Below, one piece after another: positions 1 through 9,054 of a stretch of DNA of 64,000 bases (the first letter of the stretch is position 1; each line of letters opens with the position of its first letter). The notes below the pieces were generated by a model. It worked only from the letters and a program-made list of their open reading frames with translations. It did no database searches and had not been told where the DNA came from. A program made the translations under genes and the position numbers. Source of the stretch: Cupriavidus pampae (GTDB lineage: Bacteria > Pseudomonadota > Gammaproteobacteria > Burkholderiales > Burkholderiaceae); NCBI RefSeq assembly GCF_914271485.1, contig NZ_CAJZAG010000005.1, positions 1-64,000 on the forward strand. Reading direction: 5' to 3'.

Positions 1-393
1 CAGCGCAAGATTCCCGACGTTGCGGACGACCATGCCGTCAACGCTGATGCCGTTCGGGTTGGCGATCACCACGTTCGCGCGCGGCCCCAGTACGCTGAGA
101 GGACCTTCCAGCAACGATGGGTTGGTGCCCGTGACCTGATTCAGAATCGTGCGCGCACGAGCTGCAGTGTTATCGAGGTCGACACCCGCACGCGGGACGT
201 TGAAGTCACGATAGTTATTGGTGGACACGCCGCCCACTGCTGCAGCGACGCCCACCGTGATGTGTCCGCCAGCACCCGTTGTGACCGTCGTCGAGGTGCT
301 GCCGTCGGCAACAACCCCTGCCGCAAGGCAAGGCGTAACCATGGCGCACCACATCAGTCCTGCCAGCGCTCCGCGCGCGCAAATTCGATACAA
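1..393 (-). CDS. Filamentous haemagglutinin-type exoprotein, TPS domain (partial, N-terminus)
   Basis: Only the first 131 codons lie in the window; the gene runs off the left edge. The N-terminus is a short basic, hydrophobic signal peptide ending near Ala-Ala-Gly, followed by a two-partner-secretion domain with the hallmark NPNGI motif (about residues 113-117) and a preceding VVIAN strand. Such proteins are exported by Sec, then passed through a TpsB outer-membrane pore to become surface or secreted adhesins or toxins. I place the start at a TTG (391-393 on the plus strand) because CTCCTTC at 401-407 gives a perfect GAAGGAG ribosome binding site seven bases upstream; internal ATGs further in would cut the signal peptide. 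No extended signal peptide region (ESPR) is seen. The C-terminal effector part and the TpsB partner are outside the window. Confidence 0.8.
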   Translation of the reverse strand, partial: MYRICARGALAGLMWCAMVTPCLAAGVVADGSTSTTVTTGAGGHITVGVAAAVGGVSTNNYRDFNVPRAGVDLDNTAARARTILNQVTGTNPSLLEGPLSVLGPRANVVIANPNGISVDGMVVRNVGNLAL

Positions 394-894
394 CGACCCG
401 CTCCTTCTTTCTTCTTGATCTACGCGAGCCGCTTTTGGTATTTCATTCTTGTGCGACGCGCAATGGCGGCGCCAAGATAGCAAACGAAAAATTTATCGAA
501 AAGCACTGATCCACACATCTTTGGCATTCGTCAAAATGCCGCAACTTTCATACGAACGGCTATTGGAATATTTATTCGGAACGTATCGAGCGTTAAAGCG
601 TTGCGGCCGTAACGGGACGCAAGCAGACTGCCACCACGCTGAAACGAAGCACCAGCGCCGCGCTCAGGCCGATGCCCGCGCCGCGGCGACCTCAAGTCTG
701 ATGAAGGCGCGCCGTTAATCTTCGATAAGGGAAAATTCGACCGCATCTCGACGTTGCATCGGATGCTTCCTACCGTTACGGCCGCCGCCCTACCGGAGTG
801 GGATTGTCACCGGCGTTCGCGGTGTGCCCCACCGACCGCGCTACACTGTTGACCGTTTCACATCATCCCGCTTCGGCCCCGCCGAACCTCCTCG
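394..894. other. Intergenic region, no gene seen
   Basis: About 500 bases between the adhesin start and the next gene. The first 200 bases are less GC-rich and should hold the promoter of the adhesin. Open frames here have no plausible ribosome binding site or recognisable composition, so I call none. Confidence 0.5.
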
Positions 895-1245
895 ATGCAC
901 CGGCTTCTTCATCCCCTGTTTGTCTCGCTTCTCATCGCAGCCCCCGCCCTCGCCCACGCGCAAAGTCAGGGCATCGATATCACCTGCGACCCCACCACAC
1001 GCAGCAGTGCCTCAGCCGCCGAGCAGCTGATCTGCGATCACGCATTGTTGTCGATGGGATATCGCCGGATCTTTGCCGATCAGCAGCGTCTGCTGCGCGA
1101 GCAGAAGATCAGCGACGCGGATGTGACGGCCTTCCGGCGGCAGCGCGACGCGTGCACGACGCTCGACTGTCTGGACGGGGTGTTCTCGGCATGGAAGCAG
1201 AACACGGCCAATCTGCGACCCGGTCGCAATGTGGCACGTCCATGA
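895..1245 (+). CDS. Secreted LprI/DUF1311-like protein
   Basis: A 116-residue protein with a clear signal peptide (about residues 1-22, cut after AHA). The mature part has the pattern of the lysozyme-inhibitor-like LprI/DUF1311 family: a Cys near an LICDHALL segment, a helix ending in QRLLREQ, then a second helix with a QRDAC motif and a CL pair followed by FSAWKQ. The family is periplasmic; some members inhibit lysozyme, others have no known role, so function is only inferred. Four conserved-looking cysteines could form two disulfides. It stands alone, with no obvious operon partner. Confidence 0.65.
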   Translation: MHRLLHPLFVSLLIAAPALAHAQSQGIDITCDPTTRSSASAAEQLICDHALLSMGYRRIFADQQRLLREQKISDADVTAFRRQRDACTTLDCLDGVFSAWKQNTANLRPGRNVARP

Positions 1246-1526
1246 CAACAGCTCGCAGCGAACCTCGATGGCAGGCGGGTAAATAGCACCATTAGGGGGC
1301 ATGCCATCAATCTATCCGTCACGTATCCGGCAATTTGAATAGTTCCGGTTACGACTCGGAAACTCCATCCAATGGGTCCGGTATCTTCGCCTCCTGCACG
1401 CTGGCGAACTATTGGTTCAACCTATGACGGATATTGGAAATGGGTCTTTGACCCAATGGGAGGCAGCGTCCATTCTTAAGCCATCGCTTAACGCATTGGT
1501 CTTGTCCCACCCATCTGGAGTTGAAA

Positions 1527-1721
1527 ATGAAACGCGTCCTTCTTGCTCTCGTCGGCACTGCCGCCCTGGTTTCTTCCGTTTCCGCGTTTGCCGGCCCTGA
1601 CTGGACCGTCATCGAGCGCGCCCGCACCTACGCACACCAGCAGCAGGTTCAGCAGGCGCAACTGCAGCATCAGCTGCAGGAAGCCCGCAAGGCATCGGGC
1701 ACCAAGTCCAACGCAGGTTGA
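1527..1721 (+). CDS. Small secreted Gln-rich protein
   Basis: A 64-residue protein with a signal peptide (about 1-21, cut after SAFA) and a mature part of about 43 residues rich in Gln, His and Ala that should form one amphipathic helix. ATG at 1527 is preferred over TTG at 1521 because CTGGAG at 1515-1520 is well spaced from the ATG. I do not recognise a functional family; short exported peptides of this build are common in Burkholderiales. Its last 52 bases overlap, tail to tail, the 3-prime end of the histidine kinase on the other strand. Confidence 0.6.
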   Translation: MKRVLLALVGTAALVSSVSAFAGPDWTVIERARTYAHQQQVQQAQLQHQLQEARKASGTKSNAG

Positions 1722-2719
1722 GCCTGTCGTGGCTCCCCGCTCTTGCCACCGGACGCGCCCCCGGACGGGGCCGCAGGGCCGAGTGGCAACGCGGGTAAAG
1801 AGAAGGCGACGGTAGTCCGGCCTTCGCTCGAGCGGATAGTCATCGCACCGCCGTGTGCCTCCACAAGGCGCTGGCAAATCGCGAGACCCATGCCCATACC
1901 CTCGGGGCTTGTCGTAAAGAATGGCTCGAAGATGCGCGGTAAATGCCGCGGATCGATGCCGATGCCGTTATCGGTGATCTCGAACCAGACTGGTCCGTTG
2001 CGATCGGGCTGATACGCGCGCACCCGCAGGTGTCCAACCCGTGGCGCGGGCTGCGAGCTCGCCCCCAACGTCGATGGCGGGATCGCCGCGGCCACCGCCT
2101 GCAGCGCATTGGTGAGCAGGTTCAGCATGATCTGCTGCACCTGAACACGATCGGCCAGTACGTCGGGCAGCGAAGGGGCGATATCCACGTCCATGCGCTC
2201 GACGTGCGACAACCGCGAAAGCGGCACCAGTGGCACGGTCTCATCCCACGCCTCGCGCAACGACATGGGCGCAACGTCGCGCCCGGTGCGCCGGCTCAGC
2301 GCGCGCAAGCCACGCACCACACGCTCCGCGCGCAGCGCCTCGTCGCGCATGCGTTCGAGCCCGTCGGATACCTCCTTCAGATCCACCCGGTCGTGCGACA
2401 GCCAGCGCAGCGAGGCATCCGCGTCGAGCGAGATTGCCGCCAGCGGCTGACGAATCTCGTGTGCAATTGATGCTGCCATCTCGCCAAGCGTGGCCAGCCG
2501 ACTGACATGCGTCAGCGTGTCCTGCAGCCGTGCAAAGGCCGCACGTTGCCGCTCGATCTCGCGGCGGCCTTCGCGCAAGCGCGTGGCCAGCATAAACACC
2601 GCGACTGTCAGCACCACCAGCAAGGCGACCACCGCGCACACCAGCAGTACCCCATGTGAGCCCGTGCGCGCCAGCGTCAGCCCGGGCGTCGTCATGCCGG
2701 CCGCGATGCCCGTCGTCAT
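1670..2719 (-). CDS. Membrane sensor histidine kinase
   Basis: A 349-residue kinase with one transmembrane segment (about 23-46), a short coiled linker and a HisKA-like domain with the phospho-acceptor His87 in AHEIRQPL. The ATPase domain shows an N-box (LLTNAL), G1 box (DNGIGID) and G2 box (GMGMGL). It has almost no periplasmic sensor, so it may sense through the membrane segment or a partner. Its ATG overlaps the stop of the upstream response regulator by the ATGA arrangement, so the pair is translationally coupled. It resembles FixL/TodS-type kinases in the catalytic part. The C-terminal Ala-, Gly- and Pro-rich tail lies over the convergent small gene. Confidence 0.9.
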   Translation of the reverse strand: MTTGIAAGMTTPGLTLARTGSHGVLLVCAVVALLVVLTVAVFMLATRLREGRREIERQRAAFARLQDTLTHVSRLATLGEMAASIAHEIRQPLAAISLDADASLRWLSHDRVDLKEVSDGLERMRDEALRAERVVRGLRALSRRTGRDVAPMSLREAWDETVPLVPLSRLSHVERMDVDIAPSLPDVLADRVQVQQIMLNLLTNALQAVAAAIPPSTLGASSQPAPRVGHLRVRAYQPDRNGPVWFEITDNGIGIDPRHLPRIFEPFFTTSPEGMGMGLAICQRLVEAHGGAMTIRSSEGRTTVAFSLPALPLGPAAPSGGASGGKSGEPRQAQPALDLVPDALRASCS

Positions 2720-3384
2720 ACCGGTAGCGCCCGTGCGCCGCGCACGGCAAGCGCGTCGGCCATCGTCACGAGCTCCGCGAACGAATCCGCCTGCATCTTG
2801 CGCATCACCTGCCCGCGGTGAATCTTGACCGTCGCTTCGGTAATGCCGATCGCACTCGCTACCTGCTTGTTGAGCAAACCCGCAGTAGCCAGCGACATCA
2901 CCTCCTGCTCGCGCGGCGTGAGTTGCGTGAAGCGGGCCCGCAGCGCGCGCACGCGCAACTCCGCCAAACGGCGCATACGATCGACGTCGAGTGCGCGATG
3001 CACCGCATCGAGCAGTTCCTGGTCACGAAATGGCTTGGCGATAAAGTCGCATGCGCCACCCTTCATCGCGGCGACGCCCATCGCAAAGTCGGCATAGCCC
3101 GAGATAAACACGATTGGGATGGGATGCTGCCGCTGCCGCAGCCGCGCCTGGATCTCCAGGCCGCTGATGCCGCGCAGCCGCACGTCCAGCACCAGACAGG
3201 TTGGCAGGTCCGGCGGTGTCAGCGCCAGCAGCTCCTCGGCGGAAGAAAGTGTCTCGTATCGCAGTCCGACCGATCGAAACAGGTTGGCCAGCGCCCTGCG
3301 CATGGCGGCGTCGTCATCAACGGCAAGCACGAGTCCTTCCTCCTCGACTTGGGAAGGACCGGTGGGAATGGCATGGAACGTCAC
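2716..3384 (-). CDS. FixJ/NarL-type response regulator
   Basis: A 222-residue two-domain regulator. The receiver domain has the acidic pair in AVDDD, the phospho-acceptor Asp67 in LVLDVRL, the Ser of FISGYAD and Lys in AKPF. The C-terminal LuxR-type helix-turn-helix begins at LTPREQEVM and carries the recognition stretch ATVKIHRG. The start is GTG, with a GAGGGGG ribosome binding site; the gene leads an operon with the histidine kinase. It is very similar along its whole length to the orphan regulator at 29362-30033. Divergent neighbours (a single receiver and a molybdenum hydroxylase) are possible targets, by inference from position. Confidence 0.9.
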   Translation of the reverse strand: MTFHAIPTGPSQVEEEGLVLAVDDDAAMRRALANLFRSVGLRYETLSSAEELLALTPPDLPTCLVLDVRLRGISGLEIQARLRQRQHPIPIVFISGYADFAMGVAAMKGGACDFIAKPFRDQELLDAVHRALDVDRMRRLAELRVRALRARFTQLTPREQEVMSLATAGLLNKQVASAIGITEATVKIHRGQVMRKMQADSFAELVTMADALAVRGARALPV

Positions 3385-3603
3385 AGTACCCCCTCGTACC
3401 TTTGGCGAATCCGCGCATGTTCTTCTGACTACTCAGAAAATGTATGCCGACTGGGCGGCGCCCGCCACAAAAAGCTGTGCTTCGGCGCGTCATCTGCGAC
3501 TTTGGTATGAGTTCGAGCCGACCGTGGTGGTAAAGCCCGCGCGCGCGCCTGCACATACATTGACCACATGCCATCGTTCGCACATCGCTGAGCACTGACG
3601 CCC

Positions 3604-3993
3604 ATGCCGAACCCGTCCACCCTGGTGCCGCTGATCTCCGTTGTAGAGGACGATCCCGGAGTCCGGACGGCGCTCGGCGGGCTGATCCGGTCGCTGCGCC
3701 TGCCCGTTGCGCTCTACGCCACCCCGCGCGCGTTCCTGCAGTCCGCCAAACTCGCCGCCACCACCTGCCTGATCGCCGACATCGAGCTGCCGCTCATGAG
3801 CGGCTTTGCGCTCTACGCCTCGCTGCTGGCCGCCGGCTACCGCATGCCGGTGATCTTTATGACCGCGGCGGCCGACGATGCATGCCGCGAGCAAGCCGCA
3901 TTGCTGCACGCGGCAGCGCTGCTGGAGAAACCGTTCCTGCCTTCCGCGATGGTCGGCGCCATCGAGCATGCGCTCGCGATTTCCCCCTCCTGA
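3604..3993 (+). CDS. Stand-alone receiver-domain protein
   Basis: A 129-residue CheY-like protein with only a receiver domain: acidic pair in VVEDD, phospho-acceptor Asp59 in LIADIELPL, Thr of FMTA and Lys in LEKPF. There is no output domain. It sits divergent to the regulator/kinase operon and 16 bases before the iorA-like gene, so it could compete for phosphate from the kinase or act as a phosphate sink. No strong ribosome binding site is visible before the ATG. Confidence 0.8.
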   Translation: MPNPSTLVPLISVVEDDPGVRTALGGLIRSLRLPVALYATPRAFLQSAKLAATTCLIADIELPLMSGFALYASLLAAGYRMPVIFMTAAADDACREQAALLHAAALLEKPFLPSAMVGAIEHALAISPS

Positions 3994-4009
3994 AAGAAGA
4001 GGCCTTCCC

Positions 4010-4498
4010 ATGAGCTACACCCTGAAAATCAACGGCACGAGTCGGACTGTCGACGTGGATGGCGATACGCCGCTGCTCTGGGTCATCCGTGACGTTCTGC
4101 TGATGACCGGTACCAAGTTTGGCTGTGGCATGGCGCTGTGCGGTGCCTGCACCGTGCATCAGAACGGCAAGCCCATCCGCTCGTGCATCACGCCGGTGCA
4201 GGCCGTCGGTACCGCCGAGATCACGACGATCGAAGCCATTGGCAAGACACCTGCGGGCAAGCGCATCCAGACCGCATGGATCGCGCACAACGTGCCGCAG
4301 TGCGGCTACTGCCAGTCCGGGCAGGTGATGTCCGCCACGGCGCTGCTGGCCACCAACCCGCGTCCGAGCGACGCCGATATCGACGCCGCGATGTCCGGCA
4401 ATATCTGCCGCTGCGGCACGTATGCGCGCATCAAGGCAGCGATCAAGGACGCCGCCGGCGGCAAACCCGCGAACAAGCCGGCGAAGGTGGCAGCATGA
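4010..4498 (+). CDS. (2Fe-2S) subunit of molybdenum hydroxylase, iorA-like
   Basis: A 162-residue small subunit of the xanthine-oxidase family, closest in build to isoquinoline 1-oxidoreductase alpha subunit and aldehyde oxidoreductases. An N-terminal plant-type ferredoxin domain carries CGMALCGAC, and a four-helix domain carries CGYCQSGQ and CRCGTY for the second 2Fe-2S cluster. It passes electrons from the molybdenum subunit to an acceptor. The end overlaps the next ATG by four bases (ATGA). A cytochrome c third subunit, common in such operons, is not present here. Substrate cannot be read from the sequence. Confidence 0.9.
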   Translation: MSYTLKINGTSRTVDVDGDTPLLWVIRDVLLMTGTKFGCGMALCGACTVHQNGKPIRSCITPVQAVGTAEITTIEAIGKTPAGKRIQTAWIAHNVPQCGYCQSGQVMSATALLATNPRPSDADIDAAMSGNICRCGTYARIKAAIKDAAGGKPANKPAKVAA

Positions 4499-6717
4499 CG
4501 AAGAATCCTCCCTCCTCTCAGGCCACCGCTCAGTCCGCCTCTCAGTCCGCCTCTCAGTCCGCCTCTCCGTCCGCCTCACGTCGGTTGTTCCTCGTTGCCA
4601 GCGCCGCGGTTGGAGGCGGCTTGATGATCGGTGCCCATCTGCCGATGTTCGTGCGCGAGGCCGACGCCGCGGAGCCAGCGTCGCATGCTGGCTTTGCGCC
4701 CAATGCGTTCGTCACCATCGCGCGCGATGGCAAGGTCACGGTGACCGTGCCGTACACCGAGATGGGCCAGGGCACTTACACCTCGATCCCGATGCTGGTA
4801 GCCGAGGAACTCGAGGTGCATCCCGAGACCATCGCCGTGGTGGCCGCGCCGCCCGATGAACAACGCTATGGCCACCCGCTGTTCAAGCTGCAGGTGACTG
4901 GCGGCTCAGCGTCGATTCGTGGCGCATGGCAGCAGATGCGCACCGCCGGCGCTGCCGCGCGCATCATGCTCGTGCAGGCTGCGGCGCAGCGCTGGAATGT
5001 CTCGCCCGATACCTGCAAGGCCGAGAATGGCCAGGTCATTCATGTGCCCACTGGCCGCAAGCTCGCTTATGGCGCGCTGGCCGACGACGCGGCCAAGCTA
5101 CCGGTGCCACAGACCGTTACGCTCAAGAAGCCCGCGGAGTACAAGGTCATCGGCAAGTCGATCCGTCGGCTCGATGCGCCCAGCAAGGTCAATGGCACCG
5201 CGAAGTTCGGTATCGATGCGATCGTGCCCGGCATGAAGATCGCCGCGGTGGCGGCATGCCCGGTATTCGGCGGCAAGCTCAAAAGCGTCGATGACAGCAA
5301 GGCGTTGGCGATCAAGGGCGTGCGGCAGGTGGTCAAGCTCGATGACGCCGTGGCCGTGGTGGCCGATCACAACGGTGCGGCCAAGAAAGGGCTTGCGGCG
5401 CTTGCGATCCAGTGGGACGAGGGCGAGAACGCGAATTTCTCGAACGCGGTGTGGGCCAGTCAGTTGGAACAGGCGCTCAAGGGCAAGGGCCAGATCGCGC
5501 ATCACGATGGCGATGTTGCGAAGGTGGCACCCACCGGGGCCAAGCGCATCGAGGCGGTCTATTTTGCGCCGCCACTCGCGCATACGACGATGGAGCCGCT
5601 CAACTGCACGGTCCATGTGCACGATGGCAGTTGCGAGGTGTGGGTGGGTTCGCAGGCGCCGGCACGCGCGCAGCAGTTCGCGGCGCGGGCCCTCGGCATT
5701 CCGGTCGAAAAGGTGACCGTCAACAATTTCCTGATCGGTGGTGGCTTCGGGCGCAAGCTGGAGGCGGATTGGGTTGAGCAGGCCGCCCGCATTGGCGCGC
5801 AGGTCAAGGGGCCGGTCAAGGTGATCTGGAGCCGTGAAGAAGATATCCAGCACGATTACTACAAGCCATTCTTTCGCGACGAGTTCTCGGGCGCGCTCGA
5901 CAAAGACGGCAAGCTGATCGCGTTCAGTCATCGTTTTGCGGGCTCGGCGGTGATCACGCGCTATGCGTCGGTGTGGGTCAAGGATATCGATGGCGATGCG
6001 GTGGAGTCTGCCGAGACGCCTTACGACATTCCGAACCGCCACGTCGAGTTCGTGCCGTCGGAGCCGCCGAAGGGGCTAAGCACCGGCAACTGGCGCGGTG
6101 TGGGGCCGACGCATAACGTGTTCGTGACCGAAGGGTTTATCGATGAACTCGCCAACGCCGCGGGCAAGGACCCCGTCGCGTTTAGACGCGGCATGCTGGG
6201 GAAGGATGCACGCGCACTTGCCGTGCTCAACCTCGCGGCCGAGAAAGCGGGCTGGGGAAAGAAGCTACCGGCCGGCAGCGGGATGGGCGTATGCGTGGCC
6301 AATGCATGGGGCGCCTACATTGCGACGGTGGCGGAAGTCAGCGTCAGCAAGGATGGTCAGTTAGCTGTCAAGCGATTGGTCACTGCGGTAGATTGCGGGC
6401 AGCCCATCAATCCGGATGGTGTGATCACGCAGATGCAGGGTGGGCAGGTGTATGGGCTGACGGCGTTGCTGTATGGACGCATCACGATCGACAAGGGTCG
6501 CGTGATGCAGAGCAACTTCCATGACTATCAGGCACTGCGCATCAACGAGATGCCGGCGATGGACGTGCACCTCGTGCCGAGCCAGGCTGACCCCGGTGGT
6601 ACCGGCGAAGTCGGCACCATCGTGGTGGCGCCGGCCGTGCTCAACGCTGTGCACGCGGCCACGGGCAAGCGCTTCCGCACCTACCCGTTGGATGCCGATT
6701 CCCTGAAATCCGCTTGA
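4495..6717 (+). CDS. Molybdopterin-binding subunit of molybdenum hydroxylase, iorB-like, Tat-exported
   Basis: A 740-residue large subunit. The N-terminus has a Ser-rich stretch built from a 12-base repeat and then a twin-arginine signal (SRRLFLVAS) with a hydrophobic segment, so the holoenzyme is exported folded to the periplasm with the iorA-like subunit as passenger. The body has the two molybdopterin-domain halves typical of isoquinoline oxidoreductase beta subunits; GGGFGRKLE is the cofactor-binding loop and the Glu in TGEVGT near the C-terminus is the likely catalytic base. The start is fixed by the ATGA overlap with the small subunit; longer in-frame extension upstream would overlap that gene. 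Substrate is probably an aldehyde or N-heterocycle (inference). Confidence 0.9.
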   Translation: MTKNPPSSQATAQSASQSASQSASPSASRRLFLVASAAVGGGLMIGAHLPMFVREADAAEPASHAGFAPNAFVTIARDGKVTVTVPYTEMGQGTYTSIPMLVAEELEVHPETIAVVAAPPDEQRYGHPLFKLQVTGGSASIRGAWQQMRTAGAAARIMLVQAAAQRWNVSPDTCKAENGQVIHVPTGRKLAYGALADDAAKLPVPQTVTLKKPAEYKVIGKSIRRLDAPSKVNGTAKFGIDAIVPGMKIAAVAACPVFGGKLKSVDDSKALAIKGVRQVVKLDDAVAVVADHNGAAKKGLAALAIQWDEGENANFSNAVWASQLEQALKGKGQIAHHDGDVAKVAPTGAKRIEAVYFAPPLAHTTMEPLNCTVHVHDGSCEVWVGSQAPARAQQFAARALGIPVEKVTVNNFLIGGGFGRKLEADWVEQAARIGAQVKGPVKVIWSREEDIQHDYYKPFFRDEFSGALDKDGKLIAFSHRFAGSAVITRYASVWVKDIDGDAVESAETPYDIPNRHVEFVPSEPPKGLSTGNWRGVGPTHNVFVTEGFIDELANAAGKDPVAFRRGMLGKDARALAVLNLAAEKAGWGKKLPAGSGMGVCVANAWGAYIATVAEVSVSKDGQLAVKRLVTAVDCGQPINPDGVITQMQGGQVYGLTALLYGRITIDKGRVMQSNFHDYQALRINEMPAMDVHLVPSQADPGGTGEVGTIVVAPAVLNAVHAATGKRFRTYPLDADSLKSA
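4531..4578 (+). repeat. Four tandem copies of a 12-base unit in the Tat leader
   Basis: Three exact copies of CAGTCCGCCTCT and a fourth with two changes, encoding a repeated Ser-Ala-Ser-Gln unit ahead of the twin-arginine motif. In-frame unit length means copy changes would only lengthen or shorten the leader n-region. Confidence 0.9.
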
Positions 6718-6726
6718 TAGTCAGCC

Positions 6727-6960
6727 TTAGGCCCCGTCAGCAAACGCATTACGCGGACCGATGCGTGCACCGTCGGTGTACGCATCGCGCGCACCGATAC
6801 GCTCGGCATGTGCAAGATGATCGAACACTTCGAGCGTCCGCGACGGGGGCGCGGAGACACCGCTGCGGTCCTGACCGGCATAGGCGTTGCCAGACAGCGC
6901 GACGCCGATGGTCAGCGTCATCGAGGCCAGGATAAGCGTGCGTGCAAGATGAGACGTCAT
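6727..6960 (-). CDS. Small secreted protein with repeated DGA C-terminal motif
   Basis: A 77-residue protein. The ATG at 6960 is chosen because AGGAG lies eight bases upstream; it opens a good signal peptide cut after NAYA. The mature part is short and polar and ends with two related units, RDAYTDGA and RNAFADGA. The same ending (RSVYTDGA) closes the DUF4148 protein at 54524-54853, although the rest of the two proteins is not alike. Function unknown. It is convergent with the molybdenum hydroxylase operon. Confidence 0.6.
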   Translation of the reverse strand: MTSHLARTLILASMTLTIGVALSGNAYAGQDRSGVSAPPSRTLEVFDHLAHAERIGARDAYTDGARIGPRNAFADGA

Positions 6961-7087
6961 GATCAAACTCCTGAGATTGGTGAGATTCAACTTGGGTGCG
7001 GCTGCGCTTGAAAACCTAAGCGTGTCGCCGTTGAGAACCAATGTAGGAGCTGCCCCATCAACACACTAGAGCGATGAATGGTGATTC

Positions 7088-7117
7088 ACTGACAACCAAT
7101 GGTTGTCGGTTGTCAGT
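7088..7117 (-). terminator. Perfect inverted repeat at the 3-prime end of a LysR gene
   Basis: ACTGACAACC (7088-7097) and GGTTGTCAGT (7108-7117) are exact complements around a ten-base loop, covering the LysR stop codon. The half-site GGTTGTC occurs twice. There is no T-run, so it may be a weak terminator, an mRNA-end hairpin or an operator. Confidence 0.4.
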
Positions 7118-8069
7118 GGCGTTTGCGCCCCGCCGGCGCAACGATCGACGTCCCCCCGAGGCCCAGCAACAGGTCTCCCGGGCCGCGACTAGCCGCCACG
7201 ACAAAATCGATGAACCGCCGCACACGCACCGGCATGTGCGTGCGGTGCGGGTAATACATATAGAGCCCAACGTTATTGCTGTCGTACTGCGGCAAGATCG
7301 CGACGAGCCGGCCGGCAGTCAGATCGTCCTGCACCATGTAAGCCGACAACTGCCCGATGCCAACCCCAGCGCGCACGGCCTCGATCTCGGTCTCCACATC
7401 GTTGAACGTGGCCACCGCGGGCACCTCGAGGTAGACCAGATCCCCATCGATAGTCAGCTCCCACGGAATCATTCGGCCCGTAACGGGCCGCCGGAAGCCG
7501 GTGCAGTCGTGCCGCAATAACTCGTCGGCGTTCTTGGGCGTGCCATGCTTGGCGAGGTAGTCCGGCGAAGCGCAGATCAGCAATGGCAAATCGCATAACT
7601 TGCGCGCAACGAGGTTCTGCCCAGGACTCGTGCCTGCCCGAAACCCCACATCAATGCGCGATTCCACGAGATCGGTGAACAGATCGCTGGCCACCACATC
7701 GAACGTGATGCCCGGATACTGTTGACGAAACTGCCTGATCAACGGCACCAGCACCCGCACCGCCACCGAATGCGGCGCGGTCAGCCGTAACATGCCATCG
7801 TCCTCACGCCGGCTGCTACGCACCTGCTCCAACGCTTCGTCGAGCTGCCGCATACCGGGGTCCGCCAACTCGAACAACCGCGCTCCTTCAGTCGTCAGAC
7901 TCAACTTGCGCGTGGTCCGATGCAGCAACCGCACCCCAAGCTCATCCTCGAGCGTCCGCACCGCTTTGCTCACCGCCTGCGGCGTTACGCCGGCCTCAAC
8001 CGCCGCCTGCGCAAAACTCTTCGCCCGCACGACCCCGAGGAACAACGTCAACACGCGCGCCTTGTCCAT
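7113..8069 (-). CDS. LysR-family transcriptional regulator
   Basis: A 318-residue regulator with N-terminal winged helix (recognition region VTPQAVSKAVRTLE) and a periplasmic-binding-like effector domain from about residue 90, of the CrgA/AaeR-like subclass (AYMVQDDL near the end). The ATG at 8069 is preferred to an upstream TTG. A small palindrome, CAACT-AGA-AGTTG, lies at 8076-8088 just before it and may serve autoregulation. There is no divergent partner gene, so the target is unknown. Confidence 0.85.
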   Translation of the reverse strand: MDKARVLTLFLGVVRAKSFAQAAVEAGVTPQAVSKAVRTLEDELGVRLLHRTTRKLSLTTEGARLFELADPGMRQLDEALEQVRSSRREDDGMLRLTAPHSVAVRVLVPLIRQFRQQYPGITFDVVASDLFTDLVESRIDVGFRAGTSPGQNLVARKLCDLPLLICASPDYLAKHGTPKNADELLRHDCTGFRRPVTGRMIPWELTIDGDLVYLEVPAVATFNDVETEIEAVRAGVGIGQLSAYMVQDDLTAGRLVAILPQYDSNNVGLYMYYPHRTHMPVRVRRFIDFVVAASRGPGDLLLGLGGTSIVAPAGRKRH

Positions 8070-8131
8070 ATTTGGCAACTAGAAGTTGGGAATGATGCGT
8101 GACTATATAGCGTAGCGGGTGCAAACGGGTT

Positions 8132-8800
8132 CTAACAACTTGCAGCCCGAGGGAAGAACAGTGTTCGTTGACGGATGACATCGCGAGAGATTCGGTACGG
8201 CTCGCTATTGCCAAACTCGTGATGCGCCCAAACGATGCCAGCCAGCACATCGGTGAACTGCAAAGGCAGACAGTCCCTGCTCTCCCATGGCGTTGTCTGC
8301 AACCGCGTGGCAGCGCCACGAACTGCCAATTCAGTCCGCAGATAGTCATGCATGGCATGCTTGAACTCGGTCTTGAGAGACCTGGCATCGGGGATGAAGC
8401 AGACCGTCTCGTGGTCCCCCATGATGTCCAGAAGCAGCAGCTTGGCCATGTAGTTGTACAGCCCATTTGGGTGCGCGCGGAACGCGGGATTCACGTTCGT
8501 CTTGCAGACCGTAATGGCACAGAAGTGAACATCGGGACGATCTTTTGCGATACGCGACAAGCCTTCGGCAAACCCGATCCGCTCTCCCGCCGACATCTCT
8601 ACCGACTTCAACTCGCGTTGCAGTGGCCGTTTACGCTTGGTATACAGGCCCCGCATGGGCCGGCTCAGCACGCGCTCCATTCCATCCGGAATGATTGCCG
8701 CAGCCAACGTGAAATGTCGGCTCGAGCCTCCTCGCTGCTATGGAGCGTCCAACCGCCAACCGAGACAACCGCTTTCGTCGAGATAAATCGTGATGGCCAT
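8132..8800 (-). pseudogene. DUF3800 protein gene with in-frame amber codon
   Basis: Reading from ATG at 8800, the frame gives MAITIYLDESG, the N-terminal signature of DUF3800 proteins with its conserved Asp-Glu, and continues through codon 20 (Pro). Codon 21 is TAG (8738-8740), and the same frame goes on without further stops for 201 codons (SSRHFTLAAAIIPDG onward) to 8132. The full frame would be 222 residues, normal for the family. So this is a single nonsense change, probably from a Tyr codon. Restart at TTG 8707 would lose the DES motif. DUF3800 proteins have an RNase H-like fold by family knowledge and are common on mobile and defence islands; local GC is lower than the flanks. Confidence 0.8.
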
Positions 8801-8805
8801 AAGAA

Positions 8806-8831
8806 AATAGCCTCCCGTTTGGGAGGCTATT
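8806..8831 (-). promoter_or_regulatory. Perfect hairpin covering the DUF3800 ribosome binding site
   Basis: AATAGCCTCCC (8806-8816) and GGGAGGCTATT (8821-8831) pair over 11 bases with a 4-base loop. On the minus strand the 3-prime arm contains GGGAGG, the only ribosome binding site for ATG 8800, and is followed by TTTTCTT, which also makes it look like an intrinsic terminator. Either reading would silence the gene unless the hairpin is opened. Confidence 0.65.
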
Positions 8832-9054
8832 GAGAATGGTTGCGGTACCCGGGCCTGACGTACTCAAAGTACGCTTACGATCACGACGCATTTTGTCGCA
8901 GGCATTCCGGGCCGAGCGGATCGTTTAAACCGCGACGCCGCTACGTCACGAATTATCTTCGCGTGCCGCCTAGAGGGCAAGCAACACCTCATTTAGGGAC
9001 AACAAATAGGGAAAGTCCTATCCCACAGGCGGCCCTGACCACCCCTAAAATAAG

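Noticed and set aside
8631..8891. An 86-codon frame over the DUF3800 start region
   Set aside because: Out of frame with the conserved YLDESG reading; a shadow of the broken gene.
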